From contig VFJS01000003.1 in NCBI GenBank assembly GCA_009885955.1, positions 62,001 to 126,000 of the forward strand: a stretch of 64,000 bases of DNA, written 5' to 3'. The position numbers were made by a program, and so were the translations under genes. The DNA is from Spirochaetia bacterium (GTDB taxonomy: Bacteria; Spirochaetota; UBA4802; UBA5550). The first letter of the stretch is position 1, and each line of letters opens with the position of its first letter. The notes below the pieces were generated by a model. That model made no database searches. It was not told the DNA's origin and saw only the letters and a list, made by a program, of their open reading frames with translations. Positions 8,687 to 18,457 of the stretch are shown one piece after another.

Positions 8687-11422
8687 TCATACCTTGTCAT
8701 TAATTTTTTCCACCCTCGCCGCAAGTTTTTTAAAATCCGACTGCCCCGATACCGGATCAAAAGCCCTGTGGGAAACGGCATTGACAAGCCATTTGTTTTC
8801 CCTGGGATCCGAGCTGTCTGCAACCGAGAGGTTCCAAGGAGAGAAGAGCTGGCCCTCGGCAACATTGTTCCTTGCAGGTTTAACGCGGCTGTTTGTGCCA
8901 AGGGAAACCTGTGCCTCATAGCTGCCCCTCCTGGTGGATAGCTTTACCCAGTCCCCGTCCTTCAGCCCGAGCCTTCTGGCGTCATTCTCGTGCATTTCGA
9001 CATACTGGGTTATCAGCAGTTTTTTGTTCGTTGCAGACCGGATGGTCTTAGCCGTATGAAAATGTTCATACACAACACCCAGGCTCAGCCAGAAGGGGTA
9101 CTTGTCTTTCGGGATCTGGTCTCCGGGCACCTTTGAGTATTCAAAATCGGGCATGTCCGGAGTAAGGCCGTAGTCCCTCACTTTTATCATGAGGTCCATG
9201 TTATTTATTACAAGGAAGTTCTTATCAACGCCGACCTTTCTCAGGTCCTCCATAACATCCTTGTATTTCGAATAGTCCTGTTCACACAGCTTGAAGTTTG
9301 CCAGGCCGGTGGGTGTCCTGAAATTTCCGTAGGGCCTGTCCTTCCATCCCTTTTCCTGGTCCATGTAGCGGCGGGAGGTTCCCCCTGCCAGTGCTATCTC
9401 AGCTGTCGGCGCAGGCCACTGGACGCCCCTGGTCTCCCGGAGAATCTGGTAGGGCGATACATTTTTCTGCTTAGCCGCATCAAGAATTCCGGTTAAATCG
9501 GAATCGGAGCCCTTACTGGCAAGGATGAGTTCAATGAAGACCTCTTCAACGTTGTAGAATCCGTTTTTGTTTTTTGTATAAGGGAATATCTTCTTCCCGT
9601 CCAGGCCCAGCAGGTCGGCGATATGTATCCCCTTGTCGATAACGATGTCAAGGTCGGGCTTGCAGTTCACCGGCGGCTCAGCAGCCTTGTCGGTGACATA
9701 GAGCCTCCTCTCGGACTGTATGTACACTCCGCCGCATTCCCCCCATGTTGCAGCAGGGAAAATGACATCGGCATAGAGGTTGTTCGGGGCATGCCGGTAA
9801 ATCTCCTGAACAACGACGAACATGTTATTCAGCGCCGGCCTTACCAGGGTCTTTGTTTCCGGAAGGTCTATGTGCGTCGCATAGATGAGGAACATGGCCC
9901 TCACCTTGTTTTTATCGCTGTCGGCAAGGAGCCCCCGCTCCATCATCCCTATGGCATAGCCGATGTTGGGAGCAACGGCAACCTTCCGTAAGTGGTCCTC
10001 GGTAGTATTCCACATTTTGGCAAAATGTTTTATCCCTTTATCGTTGAACTTGTCCCCTGTCTTGAAGCCCTGGTTGAATGGCAGCCTCCCGGTGAGCCCT
10101 CCGGTAAGCCGTTCCCCCATGGCGTTCGGCTGGCCGGTCTGGGAGTGGGGGCCGCAGCCCGGCCTTCCTATGTTGCCCGTAAGGAGATGGAGGTTGATGA
10201 TGCTTATGACATTGTGCTGCCCGTGAACGCTCTGGTTGTACCCGATCCCCCACCAGGTGAGGACGCCCCCGGTGCCCCTCTTGTTCCCCTTCCTCGTGGC
10301 CTCGGCCCATTTGTTTGCTATGCCCCTGATGAAGTCGACGCTCAGCCCTGTCACCTCGCCCGTAATGGCCGGGTTGTACCTTGCAAGGATTCCGTCAATG
10401 TACTCCTTCCAGTTGCTGGTATTTTTTTTCATGAAGTCCCACGCGATGACGTCGGGGTACTCTTTTATCAGCATATATGCAATATTATTCAGGAGGGTGA
10501 TATCGGCGTTCGGTTTTAACTGGGCGTGTATGGAGGTATTCGGGTTAACATCCTCAAAGCCCATGACAGACCCTGTCCTCCTCGGGTCGACGACCATTGT
10601 GGCGATGCCCGATTTTTTTTTGTAATCGGCCACCCTCCAGAAAATGATAGGATGCGCCTCCCTCGGGTTGTGGCCCCAGAAGGAAATGAAGTCGCACATC
10701 TCTATGTCATCATAGCAGGTGGGAGGGGTATCCGATCCCAGTGTCTCAAAATATGCCGTTACCGCGCTGGTCATGCACATCCTGGCATTGGCCTCCATGG
10801 TGTTGGACCCGATAACGCCTTTCATGAACTTGTTTTCAAGGTACTGCCCCTCCAGGGTGAGCTGCCCTGACCCGTAAAGCCCGATGCAGTTCCCCTCGTA
10901 TTTTTTTACAAGATAGGCTATTTTTACCGCTGTCATATCACTTGCCGCATCGTAGGGAACCTCTTCCCAGAGATTGTCATCAAAGGAATCCTTTGTTTTT
11001 GATGAGAACTCAAGATTGCCATGGCCGGGCTTTTTCCACTCGGCCCAGGTATCCTTTCTCACGAGAACCTTTGTGAGCCTGTCCACGTAAATGGGCTCGC
11101 TTGCCGTAAGGCCTTTTATGCACTGCATCCCTTTATTGGTGGGATGGTTCTTGTCCGGTACCATGCCCACTATTTTTCCGTTTTCAGACTGGATGAGGGT
11201 TCCGCATCCCACGCCGCAGTAGGGGCATGCTGATTGGAAATTTGTCTTGATTTGTAAATTATCCTTTGCTTCCTTTATTTCATTCTCTCTCCCCTTGCAT
11301 CCAATGACGTTCAATGCCGTAACAGCCGAAATGCCTGCCGTGGCTTTCAGGACATTCCGCCGGGTCAATTTTGAATTTTCTTTTTTTTCCGCCATGTCTG
11401 TATCCTTTATCTGTTTTGTCAT
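8687..11422 (-). CDS. napA: NapA-type periplasmic molybdoenzyme, probable nitrate reductase
   Basis: The 911-residue protein starts with a Tat signal (T-R-R-N-V-L-K). The [4Fe-4S] motif C-P-Y-C-G-V-G-C-G is completed by a downstream cysteine in Q-C-I-K-G. The segment N-A-R-M-C-M-T-S-A-V contains the cysteine expected to bind molybdenum. The segments T-G-Q-P-N-A-M-G-E-R and R-L-P, and the C-terminal D-F-K-K-L-A-A-R-V-E-K, match NapA closely. Length is somewhat above NapA (about 830). The ATG at 11422 has an AGGAGG site 9 nt upstream. NapB, NapC and NapD genes are absent from the cluster. Nitrate is the likely substrate, but another oxyanion cannot be excluded from sequence alone. Confidence 0.85.
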   Translation of the reverse strand: MTKQIKDTDMAEKKENSKLTRRNVLKATAGISAVTALNVIGCKGRENEIKEAKDNLQIKTNFQSACPYCGVGCGTLIQSENGKIVGMVPDKNHPTNKGMQCIKGLTASEPIYVDRLTKVLVRKDTWAEWKKPGHGNLEFSSKTKDSFDDNLWEEVPYDAASDMTAVKIAYLVKKYEGNCIGLYGSGQLTLEGQYLENKFMKGVIGSNTMEANARMCMTSAVTAYFETLGSDTPPTCYDDIEMCDFISFWGHNPREAHPIIFWRVADYKKKSGIATMVVDPRRTGSVMGFEDVNPNTSIHAQLKPNADITLLNNIAYMLIKEYPDVIAWDFMKKNTSNWKEYIDGILARYNPAITGEVTGLSVDFIRGIANKWAEATRKGNKRGTGGVLTWWGIGYNQSVHGQHNVISIINLHLLTGNIGRPGCGPHSQTGQPNAMGERLTGGLTGRLPFNQGFKTGDKFNDKGIKHFAKMWNTTEDHLRKVAVAPNIGYAIGMMERGLLADSDKNKVRAMFLIYATHIDLPETKTLVRPALNNMFVVVQEIYRHAPNNLYADVIFPAATWGECGGVYIQSERRLYVTDKAAEPPVNCKPDLDIVIDKGIHIADLLGLDGKKIFPYTKNKNGFYNVEEVFIELILASKGSDSDLTGILDAAKQKNVSPYQILRETRGVQWPAPTAEIALAGGTSRRYMDQEKGWKDRPYGNFRTPTGLANFKLCEQDYSKYKDVMEDLRKVGVDKNFLVINNMDLMIKVRDYGLTPDMPDFEYSKVPGDQIPKDKYPFWLSLGVVYEHFHTAKTIRSATNKKLLITQYVEMHENDARRLGLKDGDWVKLSTRRGSYEAQVSLGTNSRVKPARNNVAEGQLFSPWNLSVADSSDPRENKWLVNAVSHRAFDPVSGQSDFKKLAARVEKINDKV

Positions 11423-11442
11423 GTATAGATTCCTCCTGTTTG

Positions 11443-11456
11443 TAACTATTTAGTTA
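11443..11456. promoter_or_regulatory. Dyad TAACTA-TT-TAGTTA before napA
   Basis: A perfect 6-bp inverted repeat lies directly upstream of the napA ribosome-binding site, in a 137-bp gap within the cluster. It could be an operator for an internal promoter or an RNA hairpin in the message. No -35/-10 pair stands out. Confidence 0.3.
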
Positions 11457-11465
11457 TAAATTTAT

Positions 11466-11500
11466 GCTCACGGATGAGCACGGATATTCACGGATTTTTT
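11466..11500. repeat. CTCACGGAT-family repeat, half copy
   Basis: The sequence begins GCTCACGGAT and repeats ACGGAT words, matching the left arms of the full elements at 31962-32101 and 44128-44236. No matching right arm is present here. It lies in the gap between the eight-heme cytochrome and napA genes. Confidence 0.65.
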
Positions 11501-11559
11501 AATATCGTTATCATACACTATATCTAATAAACCATGATGAATTATATGCTTTGCATGAT

Positions 11560-13590
11560 CTACTTTTCTATCAGCCTTGTCTGCCATGTTCGGATATACG
11601 AAATAACATCGTTTATCTGCACTTCATTCAGCTCCTCGTATCCCTGGGAGCCCTTCGCCCATGACCTCATGGCAGTGCCGCTCCTCCCCTGGGCGATGGT
11701 TCCCTGTAAAAATCCGTTTGTCGCCGCGTTCAGGAACTCCTGGTTGTTCAAAGACGGGCCGTGTATCCCTTCACCCTTCATTCCGTGGCATGAGGCGCAC
11801 ATGCCTTCGAACATAACCTTTCCCACCGTCGGGCTTCCGGCCACAATGTTGGAATAGATGAACCTCGGCCTGATATTTTCCCTGCTCCTGAGATAGGCTA
11901 CAATGCTGTTGATTGCCGGCTCCTTCAGCTGTGCCATGCCCTGTGATCTTTTTATCCAGCTCTGCATTGCGCTCCCCTCCCTTCCGTTCGTTATGGACTG
12001 GTAGAGGAAATCGTCTGATGCCGATTTCAGGAAGTCGATGTTCAGAATGGCAGGGCCCACACCGCCCTGGCCCTGCGTTCCATGGCACTGGGAGCACATG
12101 GTGTCAAAAGATTCCTTTCCTTCTTCAACGATCCCTGCGATCCTTCTTCCTGTCCCGTAGACAGAGGGAATGGACTGCCAGCTCCTGACATATGTCATGA
12201 TGTCTGCTATTTCATTCCTGTTGAGCTGTGTCCATGAAGGCATGGCGGTGTTTCTCCTCCCCCTGACAATGACCGTATACAGATATTCATTTGAGGCAAT
12301 GGAAAGAAAATTCTGGCTTCTGAGTTTAGGCCCTATTGCCCCGTCGCCCTGAACCCCGTGGCAGGTACTGCACCTGGATCTGAAAAGGGTGTTCCCGACT
12401 GCGGCATTCCCGCCGGAAGCCATGACCTCCTGGAAGGAGGGGGCTTTCGCCTTCCATCTCATGATATATTCCGTGAGGGAATTTATCTCTTCGCCTGAGA
12501 GGTTTCCTCCGCCCTTGCCCCATGAGGACATGGGCCTGCCACCCCTGCCGTGAGCTATGCTGAATCGTATCATATCCTCCGATGCCATTGAGAAGAAATC
12601 CTGGTTGTTCAGGGCAGGGATGGTCTCTTTGAATACCCGGTAGTCCTTTCCTTCGCCGTTCTCCCCGTGGCACGGGGAGCAGTAAGCCATGTATGCCTCT
12701 TTCCCGAGAAATTTTTTCCGTTTTCCCTTGTACTCTTCAAGCGCGTGGACAGATACATATTTAATCGGATAATCCATTGGGTAGAGCCCCATGATGTATG
12801 TGATCAGTCCATTCAGTTCACTCTCTTTTAAGAGGTACTTCGGCATGGTTGACCCGGGCACCACTGCCTGGGGATCCAGGAAATGCTGTTTGAGCCAGTT
12901 TATTACCGTATGTTCGCCCCTGATATTCTGAAAGGGGTAATTGCTCTTTGTCTTAATGCCGTTCGATGACAGGTCCGGGCCGACAGACCCGCCGGTGCCG
13001 CGGACCTTGTGGCAGCCCAGGCACCCCTTGCTGATGAAAAGGTCCCTTCCCCTGTTGAGTGTTTCCATCCCTTCCAGTGTTATGGCTTCGTCAAATGCCG
13101 AGAGGTGGCACTTCCCGCATGACGATTCCACGATGCCCAGGGGGAGAACTGGCGATTCCCAGTGGGAATCATGGAGGTTCCCGAAGGCGTCATTTTTTGT
13201 TATTCCCCGCCCCTGCCCCTCATGGCATATGGTGCATCCGAATTTTTCTACCGGGTGGTATTTCAGGTAAAATCCGCTGTGGCTCCTGTGCGGCACCGGC
13301 CTGTCTGCCATCTCAATATTGTCAATGCCGTTGTGGCAGTTTATGCACCGGTCGACCCGCTTGAAGTCGTTCAGGATTACCTGTTTCATTTCAATGGGGA
13401 AGTTTTTCGATGCCGCGGCCTGCTGTTCGGTCTTTGCCCCGGCAATGGACAGTTTTTTAAACTCCTTCTGGTAATTCACCCATTCAGTGAAAAAGCTCTC
13501 GCCCAGAATAATCATCAGCAGAATCAGAATGCTGATTGAGCCGGCGGCTACGGTAAGTTTCTGATAAAATTTTTTATAATGATTTTCCAT
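11560..13590 (-). CDS. Membrane-anchored eight-heme cytochrome c
   Basis: Starting at the ATG at 13590 (GGAAGG site 10-13 nt upstream; the frame is open to 13608), the protein has about 676 residues. An N-terminal membrane anchor is followed by eight CxxCH heme sites. The first three (CINCH, CTICH, CGKCH) are closely spaced, like a small multiheme domain. The other five (CLGCH, CSPCH, CSTCH, CSQCH, CASCH) each begin a class-I cytochrome c domain of roughly 90-110 residues, with distal methionines such as T-M-P, P-M-S, A-M-P and A-M-Q/R. It lies between cytochrome b and NapA. The obvious inference is a periplasmic wire from the Rieske/cytochrome b complex to NapA or other acceptors. Confidence 0.85.
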   Translation of the reverse strand: MENHYKKFYQKLTVAAGSISILILLMIILGESFFTEWVNYQKEFKKLSIAGAKTEQQAAASKNFPIEMKQVILNDFKRVDRCINCHNGIDNIEMADRPVPHRSHSGFYLKYHPVEKFGCTICHEGQGRGITKNDAFGNLHDSHWESPVLPLGIVESSCGKCHLSAFDEAITLEGMETLNRGRDLFISKGCLGCHKVRGTGGSVGPDLSSNGIKTKSNYPFQNIRGEHTVINWLKQHFLDPQAVVPGSTMPKYLLKESELNGLITYIMGLYPMDYPIKYVSVHALEEYKGKRKKFLGKEAYMAYCSPCHGENGEGKDYRVFKETIPALNNQDFFSMASEDMIRFSIAHGRGGRPMSSWGKGGGNLSGEEINSLTEYIMRWKAKAPSFQEVMASGGNAAVGNTLFRSRCSTCHGVQGDGAIGPKLRSQNFLSIASNEYLYTVIVRGRRNTAMPSWTQLNRNEIADIMTYVRSWQSIPSVYGTGRRIAGIVEEGKESFDTMCSQCHGTQGQGGVGPAILNIDFLKSASDDFLYQSITNGREGSAMQSWIKRSQGMAQLKEPAINSIVAYLRSRENIRPRFIYSNIVAGSPTVGKVMFEGMCASCHGMKGEGIHGPSLNNQEFLNAATNGFLQGTIAQGRSGTAMRSWAKGSQGYEELNEVQINDVISYIRTWQTRLIEK

Positions 13591-13657
13591 GATGACTCTA
13601 CCTTCCATCCTTATAATGATGCCAGTGAGAATGCCTGCATTTCATAATTCTATAAAT

Positions 13658-15229
13658 CTAATGGACAGGCCACTGTGACGGCGACCAGTAAAAGTCCCAG
13701 TTCGGCCCCCTGAAATACGTCCCCATGATTGTCAGGATTATGAATCCTGCAAGGAAGCATGTGAAGAGGGCTACCGCGCCCATCCGCCTTGATCCAGTGA
13801 GCTTTATGATATAGACCGACCATGCTGCAAAGAGAAACACAATTATTGTCCCGGGGTTGAGAAAGGTGATTATAATCTGTGGAATTCCGGGGAACCAGTT
13901 CCTGAGCCAACCAAGCTTTACGGTAAAGGCCAGGATGAGTATGAGGCTCACCGCGGAGAATAATACCGATTTACCTGCCGTGCTCCTCCCTTCGGCCCCG
14001 GAAAACCATACGCCGAATTCCCTCTCCTCTTTGTCAATGTAGGGGATGAGGGCAAGGCCGATCATCACGATGGCCGGAATTCCGATGCCTCCCATGAAAG
14101 CGGAGTAGGAGACAAGTTCCTGGAGCCCCAGGAAATACCATGGGGCCTTTGCCGGGTTTTCCGGCACCGACGGATTGGCTATCTCCTTCAGGGGCGCGTC
14201 AAAAAAATAGCTCAGGAACAGCATCGCTGAAAGGGTAACCATGAGCACCGATATTTCGGCCCAGACGCCCGTAGGCCACATGGGAACCGTGTTGTCAAGG
14301 TCCAGGTCAACCTGCGGAGTTCTGTCTTTCACAAGTTCCATGAGGCCGTAGGTTTTATTTTTATCAGCGGCTGCGGATTTTTCCTGTTTCCCTTTGATCC
14401 CGTCAGCCATGTCTGCAATGGATTTCATGTTCTTTATTATTTCATCGGCATTGTCGGGCCTGCTGAGTCCGCCGTCCTTCCGTATCCTCCAGAAATGTAC
14501 CCCGATCAGGGTAATGCAGATGATGGGGAGGATGATGATATGAAGGAGATAAAAGCGCGTGAGGGCCTCCTGCCCGATGGTGTTGCCTCCAATGAGGAGC
14601 TGCTTGTTAAAGGAGCCTATGTCTATGAACCTTGTTATGCTCAGCGCGTTTGTAATTTCCGAGAATGATGCCGCTATGTTGGCCCCGATGGTCACCGCCC
14701 AGTATGCCAGCTGGTCCCAGGGGAGCAGGTACCCGGTATAGCTGAGCCCCATTGTTATGGTGAGGAGGAGAAGGCCGATGATCCAGTTGAATTTCCTCGA
14801 CCTCTTGTAGGAGCCGGTATAAAAAACGCGCACCATGTGGAGGAGCACTGCGAAGACCATTCCGTGCGCGCCCCACCTGTGGATGTTACGGATGTATCTC
14901 CCGTAATCCACAACAAAGGATATATCCTTCACGTTGATGTATGCGAGTTCCGTTGTCGGATTATAGTATACCATGAGAAATATTCCCGATATGGTCAACA
15001 GGAGAAACAGGAAAAATGAGATGAGGCCGAGTCCCATGGTAAATGCCGGCTTCAGGCTGTAGAGATGTATGCGCGCAGACTGAATGTGGAGGAAAAAATT
15101 CTGAAATATAGCCTGGGACCTCTCCCGTGCCGACCTGGGGGGCCATGGGTGCCTCAGGAAGGATTCGAGAAAGGATCCCTTCAGTTCTTTCAATGTTGCC
15201 GTGATTTCTTTCATTCCGTAATTTGCCAT
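13658..15229 (-). CDS. Cytochrome b of a bc1/b6f-type complex
   Basis: The 523-residue protein has the full cytochrome b core. The heme histidine pairs appear in I-H-R-W-G-A-H-G / L-L-H-M-V-R-V-F and in F-Y-L-L-H-I-I-I / G-V-H-F-W-R-I. A G-Y-L-L-P-W-D-Q segment follows, then a C-terminal subunit-IV-like part with extra helices. The quinol-oxidation loop, usually PEWY, reads K-A-P-W-Y-F-L-G. A GGAAGG site is 6 nt before the ATG. It is followed by the eight-heme cytochrome and preceded by the Rieske gene, so the three form the core of a quinol:cytochrome c oxidoreductase. Confidence 0.9.
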   Translation of the reverse strand: MANYGMKEITATLKELKGSFLESFLRHPWPPRSARERSQAIFQNFFLHIQSARIHLYSLKPAFTMGLGLISFFLFLLLTISGIFLMVYYNPTTELAYINVKDISFVVDYGRYIRNIHRWGAHGMVFAVLLHMVRVFYTGSYKRSRKFNWIIGLLLLTITMGLSYTGYLLPWDQLAYWAVTIGANIAASFSEITNALSITRFIDIGSFNKQLLIGGNTIGQEALTRFYLLHIIILPIICITLIGVHFWRIRKDGGLSRPDNADEIIKNMKSIADMADGIKGKQEKSAAADKNKTYGLMELVKDRTPQVDLDLDNTVPMWPTGVWAEISVLMVTLSAMLFLSYFFDAPLKEIANPSVPENPAKAPWYFLGLQELVSYSAFMGGIGIPAIVMIGLALIPYIDKEEREFGVWFSGAEGRSTAGKSVLFSAVSLILILAFTVKLGWLRNWFPGIPQIIITFLNPGTIIVFLFAAWSVYIIKLTGSRRMGAVALFTCFLAGFIILTIMGTYFRGPNWDFYWSPSQWPVH

Positions 15230-15271
15230 GGATTGCCTTCCAGAATATTAAGTTTTTTTGGGATAATTGCA

Positions 15272-15739
15272 TCAAACATTAAGCGTGATCACCTCGTCCA
15301 CGGTCTCCCTGGAGTTTACCACTAACTGGCCGTCTGGCGCCATGCTCACTTTGAACCAGTCCAATCCCCGGGGAGCAGGACCGGCCGTAACCTTCCCTGT
15401 TTCATTGAATTTTGATCCGTGGCACGGGCACGAGTATCCGTTCCCGGTGTTCTGGACTATGCAGCCAAGGTGGGTGCATATAGCCGATAGGGCCCTGAAT
15501 CCAGATGAGTCCCTTAGTATGAATACTTTCTGTTCCGCAATATAATTGGCGGAGTTTACTGCAAAGTCATTGGGGTAGCCGATTTTGAAAATTGCCGGAG
15601 GCTCATTCAGCACTTTCGGCAGGCACGATTTCATTGTAACCAGGCAGAAAAGCCCGGCCGTTCCGCCCACGGCGCCAATCGCAGCCTTTTCGAGGAAGTC
15701 CCTCCTGTTCAGCTGTTTTTCTTCCTTAGCATCATTCAT
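15272..15739 (-). CDS. Rieske iron-sulfur protein
   Basis: The 155-residue protein starts with a Tat-type leader (N-R-R-D-F-L-E-K) and one hydrophobic helix. The Rieske motifs C-T-H-L-G-C and C-P-C-H-G-S-K-F supply the Cys2His2 ligands of a [2Fe-2S] cluster, and the P-A-P-R-G-L motif follows. An AAGGAG site precedes the ATG at 15739 inside the end of the upstream oxidoreductase gene (8-nt overlap). It would be the Rieske subunit for the adjacent cytochrome b. Confidence 0.93.
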   Translation of the reverse strand: MNDAKEEKQLNRRDFLEKAAIGAVGGTAGLFCLVTMKSCLPKVLNEPPAIFKIGYPNDFAVNSANYIAEQKVFILRDSSGFRALSAICTHLGCIVQNTGNGYSCPCHGSKFNETGKVTAGPAPRGLDWFKVSMAPDGQLVVNSRETVDEVITLNV

Positions 15740-17621
15740 AAAATGACTCCTTGAAATTATATGATTCCATTGTGACTGCGCTCACAGGGCACCTTTCAGC
15801 GCAGAGGCCGCAACGTATGCACCTTGCCTCATCCTTGATTATGGCCCCGCCGGAGGTAATCGGCATATCACCATACCTGTTTTTTATAAGGGCTTCCAGC
15901 TCCCCGTTACCTTTAAGTTTTTCAGCTGATACCAGTTTCAGGCACGACTCCGGACAGACATCGGCGCAGCCGCCGCAAAGTATGCATTTCTCCCCGTTGA
16001 AAATGGTATTGATCGAACAGTTGTAACAGCGGCGGCTCTGCGCAATTCCCTGGTTATGGCTGTATCCCTTCTCCACGGAGAGATCCATGGAAAAGCGCCT
16101 CTCTGCTGGTGAAAGTGACGGGACCCCCTCCCGTTCAATATTTTCATAGCTCCATTCCCTTGCGTAGTCCTTAATTTCAATGTGGGATGACGTCAGGGAG
16201 GATTGGATTTTCTTTTTTGTTATGTACTGATAAATGTTCATGGCCGCCTTTTTGCCGCTGGCTATGGCATCTATCATGAGCCCCGGCCCCAGGGATATGT
16301 CCCCGGCCGTAAATACATCCGGGGCGCCGGTCATCGTTTTTGTAGGGTCTGTGACAAGCTGCCCCCTTTCATTCAGTTTTATGTCATCGCTCTTGATAAA
16401 TGAAAGGTCCGATGTCTGGCCCACGGCAAGTACAACATTATCAGCCATGATCTCTATTATTTCGTTTTCATTAAATTTCGGAGAAAACCGTCCGTTTTCA
16501 TCAAAGACCGAGAGGCAGCGTACAAATTTAACCCCTCTGACTTTTCCAGTACCGTCCACCAGGATCTCCCTGGGGCCCAGTGAATTGTATCGTATAACGC
16601 CCTCCTCATCCCCTTCCCGTATCTCCACTTCGTCGGCAGGCATCTCTTCAAGGGATTCCAGGCAGGTGAGCACCACCTCCTTAACGCCCTTCTGCCTCAT
16701 GACGGTCCTGGAAATGTCAAGCTCCGTCTGGGTCTGTCTCACCAGTGTCCTTGCCACGTCGTAGGCCACGTTTCCGCCGCCTATGACTATTACCTTTTCT
16801 CCGAGCTTCACTTCGAACCTGAGCGCCACGTCCCTCAGTATATCGATTCCGCCGAGAACCCCCGGGGCATCGATGTTTGCGACCGGAATAGACCTTGATT
16901 TTTTCAGTCCCACGGCTATGACCACGGCGTCGTGCTTTTCCCGGAGCTCCTTCATTTCAATATCTTTCCCTACTGCCGTATTGCATTTTATTTCCGTTCC
17001 CATGGCCTTTATAACTTCAACTTCGGCTACAATCAGGTCCCTGGGAAGCCTGTACTCCGGGACTCCCAGGTAGAGCATCCCTGCAGGGACAGGTTCCATT
17101 TCATATATTACAGGCTTAATCCCCATAAGGCAGAGGTCGTGGGCGCATGCAAGCCCGGCCGGGCCAGCTCCGATGATCCCAACGGTAGGGGCATCCGCGC
17201 CGGGCCCGGCATTCCCCCCTGTGAAATGGCTGAGGAAGGCCCGTATGCTTTCCACATCGCTGCATTCATCAGCGCCGCTGGTGAATGTATGTATCAGTTC
17301 CATGGGGTTAGAGGCGTATCTGCCCGATTCCACACCGAATTTTTCTGTCACGAAACGTTTCAGTGCGCGTATGGAGACGGACCTGTCCACAGAACCCCTG
17401 CGGCATTCTATTTCGCACGGGGCGCCGCATATACGGCCGCAAATCGACGCAAGGGGATTAGGCGCCCTGGCAATGAGATAGGCCTTTTCAAGGTCACCTT
17501 CTGCAATGGCCCTCACATAGCCCCGGGAGTCGGTATGCACAGGGCAGGCATTCTGGCATTTTATCTGTTTTTTCCAGTAGGCATCGTCAGGGATTTCTAC
17601 CGTGTATATGTTTTCTTTCAT
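15732..17621 (-). CDS. GltD-like FAD/NAD(P) oxidoreductase with ferredoxin domains
   Basis: The 629-residue protein resembles the small subunit of glutamate synthase. An N-terminal cysteine-rich FeS domain (C-Q-N-A-C-P ... C-G-R-I-C ... C-E-I-E-C) is followed by a FAD fold ([10 protein letters not shown]) and an NAD(P) fold (V-I-G-G-G-N-V-A). The C-terminus adds two ferredoxin sets ([12 protein letters not shown] and [12 protein letters not shown]). No glutamate synthase large subunit is adjacent. It lies 16 nt after the TSUP gene and overlaps the Rieske gene. A role feeding NAD(P)H or ferredoxin electrons to this chain is plausible but unproven. Confidence 0.82.
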   Translation of the reverse strand: MKENIYTVEIPDDAYWKKQIKCQNACPVHTDSRGYVRAIAEGDLEKAYLIARAPNPLASICGRICGAPCEIECRRGSVDRSVSIRALKRFVTEKFGVESGRYASNPMELIHTFTSGADECSDVESIRAFLSHFTGGNAGPGADAPTVGIIGAGPAGLACAHDLCLMGIKPVIYEMEPVPAGMLYLGVPEYRLPRDLIVAEVEVIKAMGTEIKCNTAVGKDIEMKELREKHDAVVIAVGLKKSRSIPVANIDAPGVLGGIDILRDVALRFEVKLGEKVIVIGGGNVAYDVARTLVRQTQTELDISRTVMRQKGVKEVVLTCLESLEEMPADEVEIREGDEEGVIRYNSLGPREILVDGTGKVRGVKFVRCLSVFDENGRFSPKFNENEIIEIMADNVVLAVGQTSDLSFIKSDDIKLNERGQLVTDPTKTMTGAPDVFTAGDISLGPGLMIDAIASGKKAAMNIYQYITKKKIQSSLTSSHIEIKDYAREWSYENIEREGVPSLSPAERRFSMDLSVEKGYSHNQGIAQSRRCYNCSINTIFNGEKCILCGGCADVCPESCLKLVSAEKLKGNGELEALIKNRYGDMPITSGGAIIKDEARCIRCGLCAERCPVSAVTMESYNFKESFYE

Positions 17622-17637
17622 TGTGTCCCCATCGGTA

Positions 17638-18441
17638 TCATATCAGTTTAAAGAGCAGGCGCATCCCTGCAGAGAGTATAATGGATGCAGCTGCCTTTTT
17701 AATGAACAATTCAGGTACAATCCCGGCACAGAGCCTAGAGCCAATCTGCCCCCCGAAGAAGGCCGCAGCAGCAAGGGGCACAATAAGGACCATGTCGCTG
17801 CTGATATCGGTTTTTATGAACTGTCCGGCCAGGCCGGAAATTGAATTTATCAGGATAAAAAAACTTGTTGCCGCGGCAATTTTTCTTGAGTCATTCCATT
17901 TAATTACGTAGAGTACTGGCGCAAGGAGTATTCCGCCGCCGATTCCCACGATCCCCGAAATAAATCCGATGATGGAGCCTGCTGCTATTTTAGCTGCCAG
18001 CATGGCTGGCCATCCCGATTTCTCAAAATCCCGGTTCATGCCTGCAGCGCTGCCGTTTTTCTCCCCGGTCTCATGTTCTTTATCTGACCTGTTATTGAAA
18101 AGGAGCATATTTACAGCTGAGATGACGAGGGTAAGTCCCAGTAAAAGAATGAAAATTTCCTTTCTGATGAAAATATTTCCCCCAATGAAAGCCATTGGAA
18201 CGCTTCCGATAATAAACGGCAGTATCTCCCTTATTTTCAGAAGGCCATGCCTGTAGTATATGCAGCATCCGCCTGTTACCACAATGATATTGCAGAGGAG
18301 GGATGTGGACGGCATGAGCTGGTACGGATAGGAGAGGATTGCCATTAAGGCAAGGTAGCTTGAGCCTCCGCCGAAACCTGCCGAGGAATAGACAAGCGCG
18401 ATTATGAAAAAGATAGGAATGAGAGAGAAGATTATATCCAC
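17638..18441 (-). CDS. TSUP (TauE/SafE) family anion transporter
   Basis: The 267-residue protein is almost wholly hydrophobic with about eight helices. It has the family's two glycine-rich repeats (G-F-G-G-G-S-S-Y-L near residue 22 and G-I-V-G-I-G-G-G-I-L-L in the second half). The family moves sulfite, sulfoacetate and related small anions. It starts with GTG at 18441 after a GGG site. It is the first gene of the respiratory cluster. Export or import of an oxyanion linked to the NapA-like enzyme is an inference. Confidence 0.82.
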   Translation of the reverse strand: MDIIFSLIPIFFIIALVYSSAGFGGGSSYLALMAILSYPYQLMPSTSLLCNIIVVTGGCCIYYRHGLLKIREILPFIIGSVPMAFIGGNIFIRKEIFILLLGLTLVISAVNMLLFNNRSDKEHETGEKNGSAAGMNRDFEKSGWPAMLAAKIAAGSIIGFISGIVGIGGGILLAPVLYVIKWNDSRKIAAATSFFILINSISGLAGQFIKTDISSDMVLIVPLAAAAFFGGQIGSRLCAGIVPELFIKKAAASIILSAGMRLLFKLI

Positions 18442-18457
18442 ATATTCACCCTTTTTA

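Noticed and set aside
16932-17651. 239-residue plus-strand open frame
   Set aside because: It is the shadow of the GltD-like oxidoreductase on the other strand, which has clear FAD, NAD(P) and FeS motifs.
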